A stretch of 64,000 nucleotides of DNA from Euglena gracilis (Eukaryota > Euglenida > Euglenophyceae > Euglenales), in the NCBI GenBank assembly GCA_039621445.1, contig CP154957.1, positions 34,850,227 to 34,914,226 of the forward strand, in the 5' to 3' direction. The notes under the pieces were generated by a model. That model saw nothing but the letters and a program-made list of their open reading frames with translations. It had not been told where the DNA came from and made no database searches. The position numbers were made by a program, and so were the translations under genes. Shown in pieces: positions 11,537 through 20,006 of the stretch. Positions within the stretch are counted from its first letter, which is position 1. The number at the start of each line of letters is the position of its first letter.

Positions 11537-11567
11537 ATTTAGGGTTAGGGTTGGGGTTAGGGTTCGA
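11537..11567. repeat. Interstitial telomere-like repeats, right part
   Basis: TTTAGGGTTAGGG and GGGGTTAGGG continue the array seen at 11,117-11,160. Confidence 0.75.
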
Positions 11568-12662
11568 CTCTGCCGTTTGGGGGTCGTGGTTTTGGGGTGG
11601 GTCGTACAGCGAACAAGCACCCCCCAAAAAACTAGAAATATAAGAAATAGAATGGGTGGGAAGGTGCTAATAGCTTGTAGAACTGCATTTAAAGGCAACC
11701 CGTTTTTTTGCCATTTTGAAGAAAAAAACACATTCTTTGTTGTTTTTATAAAAAAACAAAAAACCTTTTTTTTAAAAAAACGCCAGCATGGTGCCCAGAA
11801 TGGTGGTGCCCCCGCGTCCCCCCCCCCGCGTCCCCCCCCCGCCACAGGTGTAGGAACAATTTTTTCCCGGGGGGGGGGGGGCGAGCCAAAAAAAAATTTC
11901 TTGGCACAACCAAAATGTATTTTTTTCTGTCCTCCTGGCCCCGAAGGGGCCCAGACGCTAACGTCTCTTTGAAGTCCAAGGAGCCCAGGTACAGGGGTCC
12001 CGGACCCCCCCTGTTCACTTCCGAACTGAACTGGACATGTTGACTTCCCGGAGGGGGGGGGAGGGGGGGGTCCGGCGCCGAAGGCGCCAAATTTTTTTTT
12101 GAAAATGCCCTTTTCGGTGTTCGCACGTCGTTCCGTTTTTCTTTTTTTTTCCCCGAAGTGAACAAGTACATCCAGGTACACAGGGGGGGGGGTCTCGGGA
12201 CCCCCCTGTGCACTTCCGAAAATGAACTGAACAGGGGGGAGGGGGGAGGGGGAGTCCGGGGTCCCGAAATGGACTACCTAGCCTCCAATGCCCCCAAAAA
12301 ATAAACTAGAAAGCGAAATCATGGGTAGAACCCCTTTGGAAACTTCCCAACTCAACCCAACTGTCAACTTTGCAACCTGGGGTTACGAAGAAACGATTTT
12401 TTCACTTTGCGCAAATTGTTTTTTTCATTGAAATTGACCTGCAGAGTTTCCCCAAACTCGGCTGGTCAAGAAAATGGAGTGGGGGGACTCATGGGGGAAT
12501 TGGGTTGTATTCAAACAGCCAAGGTGAAAGTGGTTTGTGGGGTCCCCCAAAAATTAGTATCAAAGGAGGGGAAAAAAGTCAGTTTGTGGCCAAAATCAAA
12601 CATCAAGAAGTGCCATGGGTTTCAGGGAGGTGAAATGAGCATTTCCTCAAAGGCTTTATTTT
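11568..12662. other. Non-coding DNA with C/G tracts
   Basis: This stretch contains a GCGTCCCCC array (11,812-11,842), small GC hairpins with GAA loops (for example CGGCGCCGAAGGCGCC near 12,072) and long G tracts. Open frames are rich in Pro, Gly and Lys and read from repeats. No gene is supported. Confidence 0.5.
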
Positions 12663-12767
12663 GGCCGCCAAAGGCGGCCGAGACGGTAATGGATTTTGCA
12701 ATTTCATTTTCTAGAAATGTGATTTTAACTGGTAAGGTGGCTGCCGAAGGCAGCCGAGATGGTAACG
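12663..12767 (+). repeat. Hairpin plus GAGACGGTAAYG motif, copies 1 and 2
   Basis: A 7-bp stem with an AAA loop (12,663-12,679) is followed by GAGACGGTAATG. A second 7-bp stem with a GAA loop (12,739-12,755) is followed by GAGATGGTAACG. The stem bases differ but remain paired, and the trailing 12-mer is conserved. Confidence 0.7.
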
Positions 12768-13059
12768 CCCTTTGAACCATTGATCATATCATTGCAAATA
12801 AAAATATCATACTCATGCCAAAAAAAATTTTCTTTCCAAAATCCCGGGGGGGGCGGCCGCCCCCCCCCGACCCCCACTTTCTACACCCCTGCCCCCCGCG
12901 TCCCCCCCGCGTCCCCAACACCCCCAGAAGAACACAGCAGGAGCAACAGCAGGGAACATACCTTCAACTGTGAAGCGATCAGCACAAACTTGGCACGAAA
13001 TGAACCATCATTTCTTCGAATTCAATGGGGGAGCACACGGCTGGCCGACGGCTGGGGGG

Positions 13060-13255
13060 GGGTACATTGTACGGAAAGCGTGTTTACTCCTTTTGGTAAC
13101 ACGTGTACACCGAAGGAAAGCGTGTTTACTCTTTTGGTAACACGTGTACATTGTACGGAAAGCGTGTTACAAACACGTTTTCCACCGCTGTGCACGTGGA
13201 CTGAACACGGTTTTCACGGCCGGTGTACATCGTGGACTTAACACGGTTTCAAGCA
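13060..13255 (-). repeat. CGTGTTTAC minisatellite, about 40-bp unit
   Basis: Repeats of ACGGAAAGCGTGTTTAC plus GGTAACACGTGTACA are followed by GAACACGGTTTTCAC and GGTGTACATCGTGGAC. The same blocks recur inverted at 14,820-14,990 and 27,617-27,930. Confidence 0.8.
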
Positions 13256-13425
13256 TGCGGCTTACGGTCGACAAGTCTGCCACGATCCTTCGTCACCCTA
13301 AATGACCCCCCCCATAGATGACCCCCCTGGGGGGGTCATCTAGGGGGGGGGGCAGGGGTGTAGAAGTATTTTTTTCTCGGGGGGGGGGGATTCTTGACAA
13401 GGCCCATTATGACCATTTTTTCCCC

Positions 13426-13454
13426 GTCGCCCAAAGGGCGGCGAGACGGTAGCG
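13426..13454 (+). repeat. Hairpin plus GAGACGGTAGCG, copy 3
   Basis: A CGCCC/GGGCG stem with an AAA loop is followed by GAGACGGTAGCG, as in the other four copies. Confidence 0.65.
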
Positions 13455-14304
13455 CTTTTTTTCCATAAAAGATGGCATTGGGGGCTAGGCGCACCGCTCA
13501 GGGGGGTCCCCCACACGGCCCCTGCGCGGCCGCCGCGCGGCCGCCTTCGACCAGGCTTCTTTTTAAGACCCCCGGGGGGGGGAGGGGGGGTCCCCCCCAC
13601 CCACCCAGGGTGGCGCGGGACCCCCCAGGGGGGGGGGACCCCCCCCAAAATCGGGCCCGTTAAAGGCAATTTTCAAAAAATTTCGGCGCTTCGCGCCGAA
13701 AAGGTATTTATTCCCAGCGCCTTTGGCGCGGGACCCCCCCCCCCGGGGGGCCGGCCTGGACCCACCCACCCCCCCCCCCCCCCCCCGGGGGGGGGGGGGG
13801 TCAGGTGACTTAAAAAGAAGCCTGCCTTCGACCCCCCTCACTTTGCCACCCAACAAAAAAAATTCAAGGAAAACCCGCGACCTTTTGAGGCCTAAAAATG
13901 GACGAAAATGACCATTTTTGACATAAAATGGCAAATGCTCCGCGCGCAGCCCAAAGAACATTTTTTGATGGCCCAATCGGACCCCCCCTCCCCCAGCGGC
14001 TGCCTGCTCGCTATGGTGGTGACATTCGTGAAAAGTGGTCGGAAAGAAAAGTAAAAAATTGTGAAATTTCGTGAAATTTCAGGGGGCCGGAAATTTCAGT
14101 CACCACCCTACCACTCCCCCCCCAGCCCCCCCCCCCCCCGCCGTGCCCAGCCTCCATTGAATGTGGGGAAAATGTGGCAATTTTTAACATTGATGCCTTT
14201 TGTGTTTTGGGATTTCAAAAAAGAGTGCAAAATATGAAAAAAGACGGCAGTGAGAAAAACCGGCTCTCTGAGCCATTTTGCATGGAACAGAAAAGAAATG
14301 TATT

Positions 14305-14333
14305 GCCGCCCGAAGGGCGGCAAGACGGTAATG
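14305..14333 (+). repeat. Hairpin plus AAGACGGTAATG, copy 4
   Basis: A perfect GCCGCCC/GGGCGGC stem with a GAA loop is followed by AAGACGGTAATG. Confidence 0.7.
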
Positions 14334-14498
14334 TATTTCTCCAAAAGGTTTCCCCAAAAAGAGCCAAATTTGTCAACAGGAATGGTGTGTTTATGAAAAA
14401 ATGAATTTTAGAAGCCATGTCAAAACACATGCCGTTTGTTTCCGCTCCGTGGAAAAAGATTTTTGCCCCCTCCGACCCATGAGTTTTGGACTTGTTTT

Positions 14499-14527
14499 GC
14501 CGCCCGAAGGGCGGCGAGACGGTAGCG
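14499..14527 (+). repeat. Hairpin plus GAGACGGTAGCG, copy 5
   Basis: A perfect GCCGCCC/GGGCGGC stem with a GAA loop is followed by GAGACGGTAGCG. Confidence 0.7.
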
Positions 14528-14819
14528 ACATTCAACAGCAAAAACAGCCAAAAGGCTCAATGAAAAGTTGCGACCTTTTGTGAGAAATTTAAAAGGCACA
14601 GAGAATGTGGTGAGTAAAATACACACTTTGCAAAAAAATATTCTTTCCAAAACCTCGGGGGGGGCGCCCCCCCCCCGACCCCCCACTTCTACACCTATGG
14701 GGGGGTCATAGAGCAGAGCAATTTTTCAAGTGGGAAAAGTATCCCCCCTCAAATGACCCCCCCCTAGATGACCCTTTGGGGGGTCCTGAAGCAACATTAA
14801 TAGGGTCATTTAGGGGGGG

Positions 14820-14990
14820 GTACATGTGTTACCAAAAGAGTAAACACGCTTTCCTGCAGTGTACACGTGTTACCAAAAAGTCTAAACACGCTTTCCGTAG
14901 ATGTACACGTGTTACCCAAAAAGTAAACACGCTTTCCGTACAATGTACACGTGTTACAAACACGGTACATCTTCATTGTTCCATGTTATA
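14820..14990 (+). repeat. CGTGTTACC minisatellite, about 42-bp unit
   Basis: Three to four units of GTACACGTGTTACC plus TAAACACGCTTTCC, ending in ACACGGTACAT. Orientation is opposite to 13,060-13,255. Confidence 0.85.
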
Positions 14991-15176
14991 AATGAAAAAT
15001 ATTCTGTAGGGTTACAGCATAACTAGAGTGCATGGAACGATGGACATACTGCTCAACGGAAGCAAGAAGCAACACAGCGGCGGGAAGTTGGCGTATTGTG
15101 GGGGGGGGTAGGCAGACGCATGCTGCAAACACCTCATGGCCTGTTGGCCAGGAACAATAGCACATCACGAAAGGCA

Positions 15177-15741
15177 TCACAAACATCCCGGGCATTTCCA
15201 GGGACGTTTGGGAGCTCGGCGCAGGTCAGCACACACAAAATGGTAGGTGTCCGCACAACTCATACAGGAAACAGACCGAGCTACGTCGGAGGTGGTGGGG
15301 AAGCCAACTTTCACACCACAACGGGGACATAAGATGTCACCGTTGGGAGACGGAAATAGAGCCAGAACAGTTGCTAAAAGTTGGTTAACGGTGGAATGTT
15401 CTGGCGCGGGAGGAGCCTCCCAGTTTAGCTGCCGACTCCACGCCGCCACGTTGCGGGCGGCAGTTGCCGCACTGCACCCCGCTTTGTCGACATCTTCCAG
15501 CTTTGGTACCCGCCTCCGGCGCTGTGGCGACCAAATCTGTGCACAATGTGGCAGCATTTCGGTTATTCTCACGAACAAAAACCTGTCGCTCTGCTTCTGC
15601 CCTTTCCTCGGGCGTCATCCAGTCAGCGGCAGATGGTTGGGTCAGGATCAGGTCCTCGATCCAGTCATCGTCCACATCGATGACGTCCAGGAATGCAAAT
15701 TTCACCTGACAAACGCCACCGTGTGACAGATTACTTGACAT
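15177..15741 (-). pseudogene. PHD-finger protein ORF, probably frameshifted
   Basis: On the minus strand, an ATG at 15,741 opens a frame of about 118 codons rich in acidic residues. A second frame, shifted near 15,500, ends at TGA (15,177) and contains a complete C4HC3 zinc-binding array: Cys-x2-Cys-x17-Cys-x2-Cys-x4-His-x2-Cys-x12-Cys-x2-Cys with Trp two residues before the seventh Cys, the PHD signature. PHD fingers usually read histone H3 tails. The N-terminal 18 residues recur at 62,426-62,480, so this ORF belongs to dispersed family A, not to a unique host gene. A single-base frameshift is inferred; a short intron is the alternative. Confidence 0.6.
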
Positions 15742-15801
15742 TTTGAAAAAAAGGCTGACAAGCGGTAAAGTTGTATTGTTTTTCCCTTTTGGAATTGGGT
15801 T

Positions 15802-16026
15802 TTATCTTTCTTCTAACTTCAGATACAAGCTATTTGGAAGATGAGGGATGCAATGATGCAGGATTTTTTGAAGATTGAAGCAGGTGTGCCCATCTGAAGG
15901 TGTCTTTTGAAGAATGACTGTAATGGTCTTTTCCAGTGCATCTGGACCACTTTCAAAAATGTGGCATTTTTTCCAAAATTTGGTCTGCTGAGTGACAATT
16001 TTGAGTCCCACCCTCTCGTGTGGCAT
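15802..16026 (-). CDS. Family A ORF2, 74 residues, unrecognised
   Basis: ATG at 16,026, stop TAA. Copy B (59,833-60,057) encodes the same protein with one Ile/Val change. The protein is basic and contains a His-Thr-Cys-Phe-Asn motif and several Cys/His residues in its C-terminal half. The motif recalls the catalytic loop of HECT ubiquitin ligases, but the rest does not match, so no function is assigned. Confidence 0.4.
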   Translation of the reverse strand: MPHERVGLKIVTQQTKFWKKCHIFESGPDALEKTITVILQKTPSDGHTCFNLQKILHHCIPHLPNSLYLKLEER

Positions 16027-16049
16027 GTCTTCTGTTGTGCGATCTGTTT

Positions 16050-16310
16050 TTATGTCATTTTCTGAGCGTTCTCGTGGTTTTCTGGTCGTGTTTTACCGTT
16101 TTGGAACTTTTGCTGCCATTTAACAGAGCACTGGCTGCAGATCTGTGGCTTTGGCCTGATGTTTTGGCGATATTTTGGCCTTGCATTCTGTGTTTTCTTG
16201 CTCCAGTTTTTTCCCAATTCGCCTTCAAATTGTAATTCTGCAAATTGAATTCTGATTCTGTCATGTTTTTCAGTGGCTGGTTGCCTTTCATTTGTCATCC
16301 TTGTGCTCAC
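16050..16310 (-). CDS. Family A ORF1, 86 residues, unrecognised
   Basis: ATG at 16,310, stop TGA or TAA-type end near 16,050. Copy B (59,570-59,809) shares the first 18 and last 40 residues. In between, a 1-base and a 20-base difference compensate to keep frame. The C-terminal half is Lys/Gln-rich with a Cys-x2-Cys pair. The function is unknown. Confidence 0.35.
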   Translation of the reverse strand: MSTRMTNERQPATEKHDRIRIQFAELQFEGELGKNWSKKTQNARPKYRQNIRPKPQICSQCSVKWQQKFQNGKTRPENHENAQKMT

Positions 16311-16546
16311 AAGTTGAAATGTGAAGAAGAAGAAGATAAACCAAGAAGAGTAATGAAGTGAAGGTGTCAGGGTCCTGTGGTGTTTTGCAAAAAAACACAG
16401 GACCCTGTTGCTGTAAATTGCATGCTGTACGCCTTTGCTTTGGTTGTTTCACTTGTTTTTGTTTTGTTTTGCCAAAAAAGTTTATGAAAAAGGCTTTGTT
16501 TGTTCTGACGTTCTTGTTCTGACCCCCCCTCCCACATCTTATATCC

Positions 16547-17906
16547 GTGGACTGAGGCCCAAGACACACACTGTGTCTCGTGGACTGAGTCCACGAGACA
16601 TAGTGTGTGTCCCCGTGGACTGGGACACACACTGTGTCTCGTGGACTGGCAGTCCACGAGACACAGTGTGTGTCCCCGTGGACTGGGACACACACGAGAC
16701 ACAGTGTGTGTCCCAGTCCACGGGGACACACACTGTGTCTCGTGGACTGAAAAATAAAAGGTGTTTGCCAGAAATGCGAGGTGTTCTACATCTAATGCAA
16801 TGCAGCATGGCAGTGGAAAGATGGTCACCGGACAACCGTGAGCTGTAACAGCTGAGAGACAGTTGGCGCGAATTTGGAACAATGGTCGTCGGGACACGGA
16901 ACGGAAGCTAGCACGGTAGGAAGTTCCTCGTCCTGAAGAACTTCCACAGGTGGGTGGGCAGCCGTACCCACAGCTTTCCGGGAACTCTCTCGCGTCAGAG
17001 CCGACGTCATGAGGCGGTTCAGTTGCGGAAACTGTTTTTTGGAAGATGGAACCAGAGTGCCGTCCGGGTCAACAGATGTGAACACCCGTGCGAGAGAGTT
17101 GAAATGACCTCGGACAGTAGAAGGCAGGTATGTCTCGAATTTGAATGTGGTGCCACACTGTGCCCGGCGTTGTTGCTCAGCTTGATTGATGAGGGTAGCC
17201 TCATCAAACAAATATGTGGGGTCAATGACCCAACCAGCCCATGCGGAAAAAAAGCCATCCAGGTCCTCATACTGAGCGTTCAGATGTTTACACACCTGCT
17301 GGAACTCCAACAGGCGTGTAACAGCTACACGCTCAGCCTTTGCGGTCCCTTTTGGCTTCTCTTCCAACACGTTGGCCAACAACGTACCGTGTATTGGGTC
17401 AACAGCAGGGCCCTTCTGCAAATCGACCAAATATTTTTCCAGTGTAGCAACAAATTCATCTGGTTTCGGGGGTCGGGGCAGCATGCGGTCCATACTGTTT
17501 GCGATCTTCTTCATTTTCCGAAAGAAAAAACTGCAAGGACAGGTAGTGGAATGTGGTAAAACTTGTCCACGAGAAACCTTTATGCTCTAAGCCAAAAGTT
17601 GCCGAAAGGCCAAGTTATTGGGGGGCACTTGTTGGTCGGACCAGTGGGAATTCTTGATTTTTTCAGTTCACGAGGACACACACTGTGTCTCGTGGACTGG
17701 CAGTCCACGAGACACAGTGTGTGTCCCCGTGGACTGAAAATTTGACAAAAAATCGCAAAAAAATACGGGGTAGACATTGCGTGGCTAAGTTCCACGAGAC
17801 ACAGTGTGTGTCTTGGGCCTCTTAGTCAACGGATATAGACAAAAATCGTCCATTGTAACCCGGACACACCGTGTGTCCGGGTGACATGGACGATTTTTGT
17901 GTAAAG
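16547..17906 (-). mobile_element. TIR element T3 carrying a tyrosine-recombinase ORF
   Basis: The inverted ends share TATCCGT, GACT, GGCCCAAGACACACACTG and TGTCTCGTGGA (left from 16,549, right to about 17,838). Subterminal blocks repeat CACTGTGTCTCGTGGACT in both orientations (16,600-16,750; 17,665-17,730). A further palindrome built on ACAAAAATCGTCCAT lies at 17,839-17,900. Family A copy B lacks the whole segment, which shows it is an insertion. Confidence 0.7.
16825..17514 (-). pseudogene. Tyrosine recombinase relic TR2, N-terminal half
   Basis: ATG at 17,514; 229 codons. The N-terminal region aligns by eye with the corresponding parts of TR1 and TR3: a Pro-rich start, Phe-x3-Leu-x3-Leu, an acidic linker, a helix around Phe-Phe-Ser-Ala-Trp-Ala-x-Trp, and the Gln-Phe-Pro-x-Leu-x-Arg-Leu-Met block that precedes the catalytic domain in its relatives. 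This is the core-binding (SAM-like) part of phage-integrase-type recombinases. The frame stops before the first catalytic Arg, so it cannot be active alone. It lies inside the TIR element T3. Confidence 0.5.
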
Positions 17907-18965
17907 TCCAAATCTTGGGCAGTTTTGGGAACACTTTTAGTGCCACAGGTGGGGACCAGTTTTGGTGTGAAGGGTTTGTTTTCTTGGGCGGCAGAGGGGG
18001 GAGGTTCAAAAATTAACTCCATTTCTTTACAGTTCCGTGTGGAAAGGGTTTCCGGGTTTTGGGGCGACTGGAAGGGTTTTGCTTCTTGTTTTTTTGGGGG
18101 GGAACCTGGTATCCTGCCTGGTACCCTGGTGCAGTTCAGTCGGCAGACTTCATCACTCCATCCCGCATTGACTATCCGGCTGTCAAACCACGGGTACGTA
18201 TGACACATTTCTTTTCGTTTGGCGCAGAACCTACGTTTGACCGGGGTGGTTGTCAGTGACGATCCCGCTGTCCTAAAATGACGACTAATTTACAGTGGTC
18301 AAAATGACGATTCCATTCCTGATGACGTCATTAGAAATTGGCGGTGGGGAAGGTGTGCGGGCACGCTCTTTTCCCTTCTTCCTGTATTTGGAGAGTTTTG
18401 AGTTTAGAAGCAGGTTGCAAGTCGCGGCACCTGTCTTGCGGCTCCTCCATCTTGGCTTGCAACGGAGAGGTTCTGGACATTAAAAAATCTGCGCCTGGTG
18501 CCTCCCCGCCATGCACTGTCCCCGCCTCACCGTCGGGTTCCATCTCCAGCTTTGGTCGTTTGACACCGGATAACACCTTGATGCCTTGATGGCCACATCA
18601 CGGGACGATCTATGGTAGACTGCCAATGTCTGGGGGGCAACGTGAAATATCCTGGCACATTCGGCAATGGATAGTTCACCAGAGTTCAGCAGTCGAGACA
18701 TCCCAGCTCGGCGTGCCAGGTCCTTGAAGGTCACCTTTCTGCCAATCACCTTCGTCACCCACGCTGCAACGCCTCGGAAAAACTCGTCAAAGACAGGGAG
18801 CGGGGACAACGAAGTGGATGTGTTTCGCACGGAGCGAAACAAGTAGGCAGGGGACCCTGAAGGCACCGGGTGCGCCGATTGAGACAACAAGTTCAACTGG
18901 GAGTCAATGGCTCGCACCGGACAAATTGCCGGATTGTCCCCAGTGATGACGAGATTGGCCAGGAG

Positions 18966-19674
18966 CAGGGCTGGATAGAGGTAGAGGTAGAGGTCAAAGT
19001 CCTCTACCTCTATCTCACCCACCTCTACCTCTACCTCTACCTCTATGTCACCTCTATGTCCATAAAATGTCATAAACTGCCACCAATGAGGGCCACAAAA
19101 GGCTCCTAATGCTTCATACCAACCCCCCCCTCTATTTGCCCCCCCCCCTAATTGGCCAGAGCCCAGGTGGCCAATTAGGGGGGGGGGGTTACTCATTTCA
19201 AGGGAAAATGTCTTTATTCGGGTGTTTTACGGGGGTTCGCGACTGTAAAGGACGGGGTCCAGGTGGCCAATTAGGGGGGGGGGTTAGGGGTAACCCCCCC
19301 CTAATTGTCCCCCCCCCTCTAATTGGCCAGAAGGGGGGTCCGGGCCGCCCGGAGGGCGGAAAAAAATAGGGGGGGGGTTGGTATTTGGCAAATTAGCATC
19401 TCAACCCATCTTTTTTAGGTTAGGAATGAGAAAAAATATCCGGATGGGTGGCTTCAAAAATTGCCAGAAGAGATTTGTGACAAGAATGGCCAATTTCTAA
19501 TTTTTTCCATAAAAATGCTTTCGTTCGACATAAATTTTCTTTGATAAGCCACTTTCCTTAAAAATTTGACCTTGAGGTGACATAGAGGGATAGTAGAGGT
19601 AGAGGTGACCTCTACCTCTACCTCTACCTCTACCTCTACCTCTACCTCTATCCCTCTACCTCTATCCAGCCCTG
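18966..19674. mobile_element. hAT-like MITE with (TAGAGG)n subterminal arrays
   Basis: The ends are CAGGGCTGGATAGAGG and its inverted copy, flanked by CCAGGAG on both sides (18,959-18,965 and 19,675-19,681). The CAGGG terminus recalls hAT elements, although hAT duplications are normally 8 bp and only 7 match here. Both subterminal regions are arrays of TAGAGG or CTCTAC that can pair with each other. It splits TR1 and contains a nested C-tract element. Confidence 0.7.
19117..19383. mobile_element. C/G-tract MITE nested in hAT-like element
   Basis: Termini ACCAACCCCCCCC and GGGGGGGGTTGGT are inverted, with internal TAATTGGCC/GGCCAATTA pairs. An AT dinucleotide flanks both sides. No ORF. Confidence 0.6.
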
Positions 19675-20006
19675 CCAGGAGTTGCTTGTCTGTGGCTGAA
19701 AGTTTCGGTTGATGGTTCTTCATTGACCCGACAACGACCTCGTAGGCCTTACGTCCGTCAATGATGCGGGGTTTGAAACTTTCCACCATCAACCTTTTGA
19801 GCACCTCAGCCCTGTACGCAGTTGAAAACCCAAGGCACAAAACGTTCCGACGTTGGACTGCCAGCATGTGATTTTCCTCAACCGTGGACACCACTGATAT
19901 CAATTCCTCCTCAGTGAGAACGGTGCTGGATGGATCCCCTTGCCATCCCGCAGCCTTCTCGCCCATGGTTTTCGACACCATAGGGGCAAAGAAAGCAAGG
20001 AATTTG

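Larger units (their letters stand above)
13297..14818. mobile_element. Possible C/G-ended inverted-repeat element
   Basis: The left end reads CCCTAAATGACCCCCCC and the right end reads GGGTCATTTAGGGGGGG, inverted copies with a further nested TAGATGACCCCCC pair. The interior has GC-rich blocks and three copies of the hairpin plus GAGACGGTA motif. Boundaries are approximate and no transposase is seen. It splits a CGTGTTTAC-type array (13,060-13,255 and 14,820-14,990). Confidence 0.45.
15778..18330 (-). mobile_element. Dispersed family A, copy A
   Basis: Nearly the whole stretch reappears inverted as 33,045-33,307 plus 59,172-60,082. The B copy lacks 16,547-17,906 and carries R1 instead, so each copy acts as the other's empty site. 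On its coding strand the family carries two short ORFs, then the PHD ORF. No transposase, reverse transcriptase or clear termini are seen, so its class is unknown. Confidence 0.65.

Noticed and set aside
11074-11567. Chromosome end
   Set aside because: The TTAGGG arrays are short, decayed, head to head and flanked on both sides by unrelated sequence.
15802-16026. HECT ubiquitin ligase C-lobe
   Set aside because: Only the His-Thr-Cys-Phe-Asn motif matches. The expected Leu-Pro-x-Tyr after it and the N-lobe are absent.
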